A stretch of DNA of 64,000 nucleotides, from positions 744,001 through 808,000 of the forward strand of contig NZ_PVZF01000001.1 in NCBI RefSeq assembly GCF_003002055.1, in the 5' to 3' direction. The first letter of the stretch is position 1, and each line of letters opens with the position of its first letter. A program made the translations under genes and the position numbers. Under the pieces are notes generated by a model. That model did no database searches. It was not told the origin of the DNA and saw only the letters and a list, made by a program, of their open reading frames with translations. Below are positions 7,701-14,613 of the stretch, in pieces. Source of the DNA: Kineococcus rhizosphaerae. GTDB taxonomy: Bacteria > Actinomycetota > Actinomycetes > Actinomycetales > Kineococcaceae.

Positions 7701-9499
7701 TCCTGGGCCCGCTGACGACGGCGGAGGTCGCCGCGCGCAGCGCGGACGACCCCTCGCGGTGGCTGGTGGACCTGGAGGAGGCCCGCCGGCTCATCCGCGT
7801 GCGGATCGCCGGGCAGGAGCACTGGGCCGTCATCGAGGACGCGGGCCGGTTGCGCGACGGGCTGGGGACCCCGCTGCCCGTGGGCATCCCGGAGGCGTTC
7901 ACCGAACCCGTGGCCGACCCCCTGGCGGAACTGTTCGGCCGCTACGCCCGCACCCGCGGGCCGTTCACGGTCCCCGACGCCGCGGCCCGGTTCGGCGTGG
8001 GCCGCGCCGTCGCGCACGACGCGCTGCGCCGTCTGCAGGCCAAGGGCCGTCTCGTCGAGGGCGAGCTGCGCCCGGGCGGCACGGGCCTGGAGTTCTGCGA
8101 CGCCGACGTGCTGCGCGTCCTGCGCCGCCGGTCGCTGGCCACGCTGCGCGCCGACGTCGAACCCGTCCCGCCCCGCGACCTGGCCCGGTTCCTGCCCGCC
8201 TGGCAGGGCGTCAGCACCGGCCTGCGGCAGCGGGTGCGCGGGGTCGACGGGGTCCTGCGGGCCGTCGAGCAGCTCGCCGGGGCGGTCGTGCCCGCGAGCG
8301 CCCTGGAACCGCTGGTCCTGGCCTCGCGCGTCGAGGGGTACGCGCCGTCGATGCTCGACGAGCTGACCGCGGCCGGGGAGGTCGTGTGGTCCGGGCACGG
8401 CAGCCTGCCCGGCGACGACGGCTGGGTCTCGCTGCACCCGGCCGACCTGGCGCCGCTGACGCTGCCCGGCCCCGGCGAGTCCGAGGTGGAGGTCGACACC
8501 GAGCTGCACCGGGCGGTGCTCGACGCGCTGGCCGGTGGGGGCGCCTACTTCTTCCGCGCCCTGTCGGACGCGGTCGGCTCGAGCGACGACACGGGTCTGA
8601 CGAGCGTCCTGTGGGACCTCGTGTGGGCCGGGCGCCTGACGAACGACACCCTGACGCCGCTGCGCAACCGCATCGGGGGTCGTGGGGCCCACAAGCCCCG
8701 GGCCGCGGCGCCGCGCTCGCGGTACGCGCGGCCCTCCCGCGGCCTCCGGCGCGTCGAGCTGCCCTCGCGCTCGGGCCCGCCGTCGGCCGCGGGGCGGTGG
8801 TCGCTGCTGCCGCCGGTGGAGACGGACGCGACGGTGCGCGCGCACGCCAGCGCCGAGGTGCTGCTGGACCGGCACGGGGTCCTGACCCGCGGGGCGGTGG
8901 GCAGCGAACGGGTCCCCGGGGGGTTCGCGGCGGTCTACAAGGTGCTGTCGGCGTTCGAGGAGGCGGGCCGGGCCCGGCGGGGGTACTTCGTCGAGGGGCT
9001 GGGGGCCTCGCAGTTCGCCACGGCCGGTGCCGTGGACCGGCTGCGGGACACCGCCCGGCCCGTCGGCGGGGCGAGCCCGTCGCAGCAGCGGGGCAAGGAC
9101 CGCGACACCGGGCCGGGGGCGCTGGTGCTGGCGGCGACGGACCCGGCGAACCCGTACGGCGCGGCGCTGCCGTGGCCCGAGCGCCCGGAGGCGACGGCCG
9201 GGGCCAGCGGGCACCGGCCGGGCCGCAAGGCCGGGGCGCTCGTGGTGCTCGTCGACGGCGACCTCGTGCTCTACGTCGAGCGCGGCGGGCGCTCGGTGCT
9301 GTCCTGGACGCAGGAGGAGGACCTGCTGCAACCGGCGGCGGACGTGCTGGCGCTCGCGGTCCGCGAGGGGGTCCTGGGCAAGCTGACGGTCGAGAAGGCC
9401 GACGGCAGCGGGGTCCTGGCCGCGGACTCCCCGCTGGGCACGGCGCTGGAGGCCGCCGGGTTCCACGCGACCCCGCGGGGTCTGCGGATCCGGAGCTGA
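4781..9499 (+). CDS. lhr: Lhr, large ATP-dependent DNA helicase
   Basis: A 1572-residue superfamily 2 helicase. Lhr is a 3'-to-5' translocase that unwinds DNA and RNA-DNA duplexes and takes part in DNA repair. Seen are the Walker A motif APTGSGKT (61-68), motif Ia YVSPLKAL, the DEVH box (185-188) followed by the Lhr signature MAGSKRGAHLAVSLERL, motif III GLSATVRP, motif V SSLELGIDMGAVDLVVQV and motif VI QRVGRAGH. The long C-terminal half is the Lhr-specific winged-helix and beta-barrel region. The ATG at 4781 follows a GGAGG. The Nei-type glycosylase starts three bases after its stop, the same pairing seen in mycobacteria. Confidence 0.95.
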   Translation: MSPTRPGSPGEVPSPLDAHEVLGRFSEATRAWFTGAFDAPTPAQLGAWDAVSRGQHALVVAPTGSGKTLSAFLWALDGLAGEPVPEDKDHRCRVLYVSPLKALAVDVERNLRSPLTGIRQAAQRLGLPVPDVRVGVRSGDTSTEERRGFTRTPPDVLITTPESLFLLLTSKAREQLRGVRTVVLDEVHAMAGSKRGAHLAVSLERLDALVTAAGGEPAQRVGLSATVRPVQTVAEWVSGGRPVEVVQPPSTKEFDLKVVVPVEDMSELDNSGRGAEDPEDLSGQAAGNPRRASIWPHVEERIVDLVADHRSTLVFSNSRRLSERLTARLNEIWDERLNPDTEDAAPARTPAEVMAQAGTAGGKPPLLARAHHGSVSKEQRSLIEEDLKAGRLPAVVATSSLELGIDMGAVDLVVQVESPPSVASGLQRVGRAGHQVGAVSRGVLFPKFRGDLLQTAVVVERMRDGRIEELHVPANPLDVLAQQIVAMVAMDEWTVPDLLVLAQRAAPFATLSRPILEAVLDMLSGRYPSDEFAELRPRLVWDRVTDTLTGRPGAQRLAVTSGGTIPDRGLFGVFLASGEGPGRRVGELDEEMVYESRVGDVITLGSSAWRVEDITHDRVLVTPAPGQPGKLPFWHGEALGRPAELGRALGEFVRELGSLDGGFSGTAARERVLTAGLDDWATGNLLTYLSEQQEATRHVPDDRTIVVERFRDELGDWRVCIHSPFGGQVHSPWALALGARMRERFGVDVQAMPADDGIVLRLPDLDLPEGQGPDVADLVALEADEVAELVTAEIGGSALFASRFRECAARALLLPRRQPGRRQPLWQQRQRAASLLQVASRFASFPIVLETVRECLSDVFDVTGLEQLMKDLASRTVRVVEVESAQPSPFARGLMFGYVAQFLYEGDSPLAERRAAALALDPSLLAELLGRGEGAALRDLLDPEAVQRTEDELQRLVAERKSTDAEDVADLLRVLGPLTTAEVAARSADDPSRWLVDLEEARRLIRVRIAGQEHWAVIEDAGRLRDGLGTPLPVGIPEAFTEPVADPLAELFGRYARTRGPFTVPDAAARFGVGRAVAHDALRRLQAKGRLVEGELRPGGTGLEFCDADVLRVLRRRSLATLRADVEPVPPRDLARFLPAWQGVSTGLRQRVRGVDGVLRAVEQLAGAVVPASALEPLVLASRVEGYAPSMLDELTAAGEVVWSGHGSLPGDDGWVSLHPADLAPLTLPGPGESEVEVDTELHRAVLDALAGGGAYFFRALSDAVGSSDDTGLTSVLWDLVWAGRLTNDTLTPLRNRIGGRGAHKPRAAAPRSRYARPSRGLRRVELPSRSGPPSAAGRWSLLPPVETDATVRAHASAEVLLDRHGVLTRGAVGSERVPGGFAAVYKVLSAFEEAGRARRGYFVEGLGASQFATAGAVDRLRDTARPVGGASPSQQRGKDRDTGPGALVLAATDPANPYGAALPWPERPEATAGASGHRPGRKAGALVVLVDGDLVLYVERGGRSVLSWTQEEDLLQPAADVLALAVREGVLGKLTVEKADGSGVLAADSPLGTALEAAGFHATPRGLRIRS

Positions 9500-9502
9500 G
9501 CG

Positions 9503-10390
9503 GTGCCCGAGGGTGACGTGGTGTGGCGCACGGCGCGACGCCTGGACAAGGCGCTGTCGGGGCGCGAGCTGACCGGCAGCGACCTGCGGTGGCCGAGCCT
9601 GGCGACCGTGGACCTGTCCGGACGCGCCGTCCTGGAGACGGTCAGCGCGGGCAAGCACCTGCTGACGCGGGTCGCGGCCGGTGGGGACGACCCACCGGTC
9701 ACGCTGCACAGCCACCTGCGGATGGAGGGGTCCTGGTTCGTCGAGCGCACGGGCGAGCCGGGGCAGCGCCGGTCGGCGTCGGGGATCCGCGCGGTGCTGA
9801 CCACGCGGGACTGGACGGCGGTCGGCCACAAGCTCGGCATGCTCGACCTCGTGCCCACCGACCGCGAGGACGAGCTCGTCGGCCACCTCGGCCCGGACCT
9901 GCTGGGCCCGGGCTGGGACCCGGCCGAGGCCGAGCGGCGCCTGCTGGAACGGCCGGAGCGGGAACTGGGGGCGGCGCTGCTGGACCAGCGGGTGCTGGCG
10001 GGGGTGGGGACGTTCTACCTGGCCGAGGCGTGCTTCCTCGCGCGCCTGACACCGTGGTCGCCGGTCGCGGACCTGGACGACCCGGCGGCGTTCATCGCGC
10101 TCGTGCACCGGTTGCTGGACGCGAACAAGTCGCGGGCGGACCAGGTGACGACCGGTGACCTGCGCCGGGGCCGGCAGAACTTCGCGCACGCCCGCTCGGG
10201 GCTGCCGTGCCTGCGGTGCGGGGCGACGGTGCGCGTGGCGATGATCGGGACACCCCCGCAGGACCGGACGGCGTTCTACTGCCCCGGCTGCCAGCGGGGG
10301 CCGGCCCCGACGGACGACGGCCGCCCGCAGCGCCCGCTGGGCAGCTCCGGACGGCCGTCGGGCCGGGCGACGTACCGCACGCGGCGGTAG
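9503..10390 (+). CDS. nei2: Nei-type DNA glycosylase (endonuclease VIII-like)
   Basis: A 295-residue Fpg/Nei-family base-excision enzyme. The mature N-terminus is Pro-Glu-Gly-Asp, with Pro the Schiff-base nucleophile and Glu the general acid. A helix-two-turn-helix region (residues about 150-210) is followed by a C-terminal zinc finger with Cys236, Cys239, Cys260 and Cys263. Such enzymes remove oxidised pyrimidines and cut at abasic sites. GTG at 9503 is fixed by the need for Pro at position 2. It forms an operon with lhr (gap of three bases). The last 25 residues are a basic extension beyond the finger. Confidence 0.93.
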   Translation: MPEGDVVWRTARRLDKALSGRELTGSDLRWPSLATVDLSGRAVLETVSAGKHLLTRVAAGGDDPPVTLHSHLRMEGSWFVERTGEPGQRRSASGIRAVLTTRDWTAVGHKLGMLDLVPTDREDELVGHLGPDLLGPGWDPAEAERRLLERPERELGAALLDQRVLAGVGTFYLAEACFLARLTPWSPVADLDDPAAFIALVHRLLDANKSRADQVTTGDLRRGRQNFAHARSGLPCLRCGATVRVAMIGTPPQDRTAFYCPGCQRGPAPTDDGRPQRPLGSSGRPSGRATYRTRR

Positions 10391-10402
10391 GTCGGGCAGG
10401 GA

Positions 10403-10927
10403 TCAGGCGGCGGAGACCAGCCGTCGCCGCAGGATGAGCTCGAGCTCGTCGGGCAGGCCCTCGAGCTCGACGGAGAATTCGCGGCTGTCGGTGGCCACAC
10501 CGCTCAGGGCCGAGTCGATGACGTGGTCCACGACCGAGTCGACGGCCTGCTCGACGAGGGTGTCGAGGTCGTCGGAAGCGGGGGCCGGTTCATCGGCGGG
10601 TTCCACGACGGTCTCCGCGACGGGCTTGACGGCGGGGGCGACGGCCTTGGTCGGCACGATGCCCTCGGCCGCGTAGCGGCGACGGCCCAGCCCCTCCTCG
10701 TCGGCGATGCGGCGCGTCACCTCACCGAGGACCTGGGAAAGGGGGACGTCCAGGGCGGTGCAGATGGAGGCCAGGAGTTCGCTGGAGGCTTCCTTCTGGC
10801 CGCGTTCGACTTCGCTGAGGTAACCGAGCGAGACCCGGGCGGTGGAGGACACCTCCCGCAGGGTCCGCTGCTGCCCGCGACGTTCGTCGCGCAGCACGTC
10901 ACCGATCGTCCGTCGGAGCACGACCAT
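10403..10927 (-). CDS. clgR: ClgR-like XRE-family transcriptional regulator
   Basis: A 174-residue protein with an N-terminal helix-turn-helix of the Cro/CI type (about residues 8-62; [27 protein letters not shown]). This is the characteristic ClgR sequence, the activator of clp protease and stress genes in actinobacteria. The C-terminal part is acidic and Ala/Val-rich. The order cinA-clgR and pgsA-cinA matches the clgR locus of mycobacteria and corynebacteria. ClgR levels are usually controlled by Clp proteolysis at the C-terminus; the final residues here are LVSAA, resembling the Ala-Ala ends recognised by Clp. The ATG at 10927 has a strong GAGGGAGG ribosome site. Confidence 0.85.
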   Translation of the reverse strand: MVVLRRTIGDVLRDERRGQQRTLREVSSTARVSLGYLSEVERGQKEASSELLASICTALDVPLSQVLGEVTRRIADEEGLGRRRYAAEGIVPTKAVAPAVKPVAETVVEPADEPAPASDDLDTLVEQAVDSVVDHVIDSALSGVATDSREFSVELEGLPDELELILRRRLVSAA

Positions 10928-10971
10928 GCGGCGGCCTCCCTCAGGGAGTCGAGGTGGCAGACCGCGCAGAG

Positions 10972-10987
10972 CCGGACGTCCGTCCGG
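10972..10987. promoter_or_regulatory. Palindrome in the clgR upstream region
   Basis: CCGGACG-TC-CGTCCGG is a perfect 7-bp inverted repeat with a 2-base centre, 45 bases upstream of the clgR start in the 151-base gap after cinA. It could be an operator or a small hairpin in the leader. Whether ClgR itself binds here cannot be told. Confidence 0.3.
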
Positions 10988-11078
10988 AGCCGTTCGGTGG
11001 CTGCCAGTAGTGGAACCACCACCGTACCCCGGCCGGGGCACGGAGGGGGTGGTGGGAGCAGGGTTGCGCACGTCTGGC

Positions 11079-11597
11079 TCAACTCCTGGCGCGGTCATCC
11101 TGTTCCGCGGGCTCGTCCCGCCGATCGCGCACGAGGTGCCCCAGTTCGGCCAGGGCCCGCTCGACGCTGCCGCGCCGGACCTGCGCCCGCTCGCCGGCGA
11201 GGGCGAGCCGCACGTGCCGGGCCCCGCCCGGCAGCCAGTCGGCGGCCAGGCCCAGGAACACCGTGCCGGGCGCGAACCCGTCGGCCGGACCGGGACCGGC
11301 GACCCCCGTCGTGGCGACGCCGACGTCGGCCCCCAGCACCGACCGGGCCCCGCGGGCCATCTGCTCGGCGACGAACCCGTCCACCGGCCCGGTCCGGGCC
11401 AGCGCGTCGGCCGGGACCCCCAGCACGGACGCCTTGAGCTCGGTGGCGTAGGCGACGACGGCGCCGCGCACCACCACCGAGGCCCCGGGCACGTCGACGA
11501 GCGTCGCGCACAGCAGCCCACCGGTGAGGGACTCGGCCGTCGCGACCGTCAGGCCGGCGGCGGCGAAGGCCGCCACGACCTCCTCCGCGGTGCTCAC
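11079..11597 (-). CDS. cinA: CinA-family nicotinamide-nucleotide amidase (C-terminal domain form)
   Basis: A 172-residue stand-alone CinA C-terminal (PncC) domain, without the N-terminal molybdopterin-binding-like domain of long CinA. PncC hydrolyses nicotinamide mononucleotide to nicotinate mononucleotide and ammonia in the pyridine nucleotide cycle. Seen are the family start [14 protein letters not shown] with the nucleophilic Ser and Thr, the [21 protein letters not shown] segment and [13 protein letters not shown]. The GTG start overlaps the pgsA stop by four bases (GTGA), so it is translationally coupled to it. The C-terminal 15 residues are acidic and basic and not part of the domain. 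Confidence 0.9.
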   Translation of the reverse strand: MSTAEEVVAAFAAAGLTVATAESLTGGLLCATLVDVPGASVVVRGAVVAYATELKASVLGVPADALARTGPVDGFVAEQMARGARSVLGADVGVATTGVAGPGPADGFAPGTVFLGLAADWLPGGARHVRLALAGERAQVRRGSVERALAELGHLVRDRRDEPAEQDDRARS

Positions 11598-12169
11598 GGC
11601 CGCAGGAGCCTGGCCCCGGCGACGAAGTACGCCCACGCGCTCCAGATCGTCAGCACGACGGCGACCGCCATGACGGCCAGGCACAGCGGGTCCAGCGCCG
11701 CGGGCAGCGGCAGCACGAACAGGCCGACGGCGACGGTCTGCACGACCGTCTTGATCTTGCCGCCCTTGGCGGCCGGGATGACCCCGCGGCGGATGACGAT
11801 GAACCGCAGCAGCGTCACGAGCAGCTCGCGGGCGAGGATGACGGCGGTCATCCACCACCACAGCCGCCCCTGCAGGGACAGCACCACGAGCCCGGCGCCG
11901 ATGAGGGCCTTGTCGGCGATCGGGTCGGCGATCTTGCCGAAGTCGCTGACCACCTCCCACCGGCGGGCCAGGTGCCCGTCGTAGCGGTCGGTGATGCTGG
12001 CGGCGATGAACACGGCCGCTGCGGCCGTGCGCCAGCGCCAGTCCTGCCCGCCGTCCGTCCAGAGGAACCAGACGAAGACCGGGACGAACACCAGGCGCAG
12101 GACCGTCAGCGCGTTCGGCACGTGCCCGCGGTGCACGCCCAGCCGTTCCGGTCCCGTCCTGGTGCTCAT
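11594..12169 (-). CDS. pgsA: CDP-diacylglycerol-glycerol-3-phosphate 3-phosphatidyltransferase
   Basis: A 191-residue membrane protein of the CDP-alcohol phosphatidyltransferase family, which makes phosphatidylglycerophosphate for phosphatidylglycerol and cardiolipin. The family motif D-x2-D-G-x2-A-R-x8-G-x3-D-x3-D is complete in TDRYDGHLARRWEVVSDFGK followed by IADPIAD. About five or six membrane segments are visible, starting with ALTVLRLVFVPVFVWFLW. The ATG at 12169 lies two bases after the rimO stop and the stop overlaps cinA. Its exact product (PgsA versus another CDP-alcohol enzyme) is inferred from this locus, where pgsA is standard. Confidence 0.9.
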   Translation of the reverse strand: MSTRTGPERLGVHRGHVPNALTVLRLVFVPVFVWFLWTDGGQDWRWRTAAAAVFIAASITDRYDGHLARRWEVVSDFGKIADPIADKALIGAGLVVLSLQGRLWWWMTAVILARELLVTLLRFIVIRRGVIPAAKGGKIKTVVQTVAVGLFVLPLPAALDPLCLAVMAVAVVLTIWSAWAYFVAGARLLRP

Positions 12170-12171
12170 CC

Positions 12172-13635
12172 TCAGACCGTAGTCCCGAGCGGTTCGGCGA
12201 GCAGGTCCGCACCGGCGACGCCCGTCACGCGGGCCCGCACGAGGTCGCCGACCGCCACGACGAAGCCGGCCGGCACGTCGAGCTCGGTCTCCCCGTCGAC
12301 GTCGGGTCCCTGGTGCGCGGCGCGGCCGACGACGTGCGGGTCGCCGTCCTCGTCGACGACCGACTCCACGAGGACCTCCACGACCTCGCCGAGGCGCTCC
12401 TCGGCGCGCTGGGCGACGAGTTCCTCCACGAGCCGGCTGACCCGGTCCAGGCGGGCGGCGACGACCTCGGCGGGCAGCTTGCCGTCGAGCGTCTCGGCCT
12501 CGGTGCCGTCCTCGTCGGAGTAGCCGAAGACCCCGACGACGTCGAGGCGGGCCTGCTCCAGGAACGAGCACAGCTCCTCGAGGTCGGCCTCGGTCTCGCC
12601 GGGGAAGCCGACGATGACGTTGGAGCGGATGCCCGCGGTGGGGAAGCGGTCGCGGACCTGCTGCAGCAGCGCGAGGAAGGACTCGGTGCTGCCGAAGCGG
12701 CGCATGCGGCGCAGCACGTTCGGCGCGGAGTGCTGGAAGGACAGGTCGAAGTACGGGACGACGCCCGGGGTGCTCGTCAGCGCGTCGAGCAGGCCGGGAC
12801 GCACCTCGGCGGGCTGCAGGTAGGACACGCGGACCCGTTCGACGCCCTCGACGGCCGCCACGCGCGGCAGCAGGGCCTCCAGGGCGCGCAGGTCGCCGAG
12901 GTCCTTGCCGTAGGAGGTGGTGTTCTCGGAGACGAGGAACACCTCCTTGACGCCCTGCTCGGCGAGCCACTGCGTCTCGGCGACGACCTCGTCGCCGGGA
13001 CGGGAGACGAAGGACCCGCGGAAGGCGGGGATGGCGCAGAACGTGCAGCGGCGGTCGCAGCCGGCGGCGATCTTCACCGGCGCCCACGGGCCGGAGCCGA
13101 GCCGGCGGCGCACGACGCGCGGACCGCTGGCGGGGGCCAGGCCCTCGGGCAGGTCGGGTTCGGCGGCGAGCGCGGCGGCGCGGGCGGCCTGCCGGTCCAC
13201 CGGCGCCAGCGGCAGCAGCGAGCGACGGTCGCGGGGCACGTGGGACTGCGGCTTCTCGCCGTGCAGGATCGCCTCGAGGTGGGCGGACAGGTCGCCGTAG
13301 GAGTCGAAGCCCAGGACCGCGTCGGCCTCGGGCAGCGACTCGGCCAGGTCCTTGCCGTAGCGCTCGGCCATGCACCCCACGGCGACGACCGCCTTGGTCC
13401 GCCCGGCCTCCTTGAGGTCGGCGGCGGCCAGGACGGTGTCGATGGAGTCCTTCTTGGCCTGCTCGACGAACCCGCAGGTGTTCACGACGGCCACGTCGGC
13501 CCCGTCCGCGTCGTCGACGAGGGTCCAGCCGGCGTCGGCCAGCCGACCGGCGAGTTCTTCGGAGTCGACGTCGTTGCGGGCGCAGCCCAGCGTCACGAGC
13601 GCGACGGAACGCTGGGATCCGGAGAGGGGGGGCAC
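12172..13635 (-). CDS. rimO: RimO, ribosomal protein S12 methylthiotransferase
   Basis: A 487-residue radical-SAM enzyme that adds a methylthio group to the conserved aspartate of ribosomal protein S12. The N-terminal UPF0004 domain begins [20 protein letters not shown], which is the RimO rather than the MiaB form, with further Cys residues in VVNTCGF and [10 protein letters not shown]. The radical-SAM cluster motif is CDRRCTFC, followed by [15 protein letters not shown]-terminal TRAM domain ends the protein. The GTG at 13635 is set by the TACCCT box 6 bases upstream. An in-frame extension further upstream exists but would include no conserved sequence. Confidence 0.93.
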   Translation of the reverse strand: MPPLSGSQRSVALVTLGCARNDVDSEELAGRLADAGWTLVDDADGADVAVVNTCGFVEQAKKDSIDTVLAAADLKEAGRTKAVVAVGCMAERYGKDLAESLPEADAVLGFDSYGDLSAHLEAILHGEKPQSHVPRDRRSLLPLAPVDRQAARAAALAAEPDLPEGLAPASGPRVVRRRLGSGPWAPVKIAAGCDRRCTFCAIPAFRGSFVSRPGDEVVAETQWLAEQGVKEVFLVSENTTSYGKDLGDLRALEALLPRVAAVEGVERVRVSYLQPAEVRPGLLDALTSTPGVVPYFDLSFQHSAPNVLRRMRRFGSTESFLALLQQVRDRFPTAGIRSNVIVGFPGETEADLEELCSFLEQARLDVVGVFGYSDEDGTEAETLDGKLPAEVVAARLDRVSRLVEELVAQRAEERLGEVVEVLVESVVDEDGDPHVVGRAAHQGPDVDGETELDVPAGFVVAVGDLVRARVTGVAGADLLAEPLGTTV

Positions 13636-13641
13636 GGGTCC

Positions 13642-13647
13642 AGGGTA
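13642..13647 (-). promoter_or_regulatory. -10 box TACCCT of rimO (leaderless)
   Basis: On the minus strand TACCCT is followed by GGACCC and then the GTG start of rimO. This 6-base spacing predicts a transcript beginning at the start codon and fixes the translation start. Confidence 0.6.
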
Positions 13648-13682
13648 CGTGCCCGTGAGGACACCCCGTGCGCCCGAAGGGC

Positions 13683-14537
13683 TCAGGCGCTGCGCACGCG
13701 CGGGGCGCCCGGGGGGTGGACGCGCCCGACATCGCCGACCTCGGGCGCCCCGGCACCGGGGGTCTCGGGGACGGGCGCGGCCTCGGCCGGGACGGCGGGG
13801 GCCTCGGGAACGGGCACGGGGTCGGCCGCGGCGTGGTGGTCCAGCGCCGCCGCGTCCTCGAGCAGGGCGCGCATGGGACGGGTCGGGCGGAACCAGCCGC
13901 CGCCGGGCGGCAGCGCCGTCAGCCGGGTGCGGCCGAGGGAGACCTGGAAGGCCCCGGGGACGTCCTCGAGGTCGACGAACTCGATGAGCGGGGACTCCTG
14001 GGCGTAGCCGGCGACCTCGGCGAAGGACAGCACGACGACCCGGACCCCGGCGCGGTGCAGCTCCTCCAGCGGCCCGAGGAAGTTGCGCCCGTCGCCGCTG
14101 GCCACGACGACCCGGCGCAGCCGGTGCGAGCTCTGCCGCGCGGCGATGTGCTGCAGCATGGCGTCGTCGACGTCGTCCTCGGGGTGGACCTTGGGGCGGG
14201 CGAAGACGGCGTAGCCGAAGCTGCGCAGGGCCTCGATCCACCCGCGCAGGGACACGGCGCTCGTGGGGTGGACGTTGGTGAACACGCAGCCCTCGACCTC
14301 GTGGTCGGCCGCCTCGGACAGGAACCAGCGGGCGATGGCGTCGAACCGCGGGCGGTCCGAGGACGCCGGCCGGGAGCCCAGGATCGACGACAGCGTCATG
14401 TCGATGTTGGGCGCGTCCCAGACCAGGAGGTCGAGGTCCTTGCGCTCCGCCGGGCGCTCCGCGGGGCGTTCCGGTGCGCGTTCGGCCGGGCGCTCGAGAG
14501 GGCGAACCGGCTCGTGCGGTCGGGGCGGCGCGTCCAT
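13683..14537 (-). CDS. NYN-domain (LabA/DUF88-type) putative nuclease
   Basis: A 284-residue protein. Residues 1-35 are a low-complexity Pro/Glu/Arg segment with repeats of the type ERPAERP. Residues about 36-200 form an NYN (PIN-like) domain: [15 protein letters not shown] with the first catalytic Asp, then [10 protein letters not shown] and [11 protein letters not shown] with further Asp residues, and [21 protein letters not shown]. Such domains cut RNA using a metal. The C-terminal 60 residues are Ala/Pro-rich and probably unstructured. TAACTT at 14545-14550 sits 7 bases before the ATG, so the transcript may be leaderless, though GAGGA in that spacer could also serve as a ribosome site. 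Its RNA target is unknown. Confidence 0.82.
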   Translation of the reverse strand: MDAPPRPHEPVRPLERPAERAPERPAERPAERKDLDLLVWDAPNIDMTLSSILGSRPASSDRPRFDAIARWFLSEAADHEVEGCVFTNVHPTSAVSLRGWIEALRSFGYAVFARPKVHPEDDVDDAMLQHIAARQSSHRLRRVVVASGDGRNFLGPLEELHRAGVRVVVLSFAEVAGYAQESPLIEFVDLEDVPGAFQVSLGRTRLTALPPGGGWFRPTRPMRALLEDAAALDHHAAADPVPVPEAPAVPAEAAPVPETPGAGAPEVGDVGRVHPPGAPRVRSA

Positions 14538-14567
14538 GTCCTCAAAGTTACACGGAGAGTCACCACA

Positions 14568-14604
14568 GCGCGACACTCTGCTCGCTCTGCGTGACGTGTC
14601 GCGC
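14568..14604 (-). terminator. Hairpin after ftsK
   Basis: GCGCGACAC at 14568-14576 pairs perfectly with GTGTCGCGC at 14596-14604 across a 19-base loop, starting ten bases after the ftsK stop. There is no T-run. It could end the ftsK transcript before the NYN gene promoter. Confidence 0.4.
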
Positions 14605-14613
14605 GACCCCGCG

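Noticed and set aside
4499-10189. A 1896-residue open frame on the minus strand opposite lhr and nei2
   Set aside because: It is rich in Arg, Gly, Pro and Gln with no domain, and mirrors the third-codon GC bias of the plus-strand genes. Only its last 75 codons (DUF3046) are real.
12313-14007. A 564-residue plus-strand frame opposite rimO and the NYN gene
   Set aside because: No motif, composition typical of antisense frames in GC-rich DNA.
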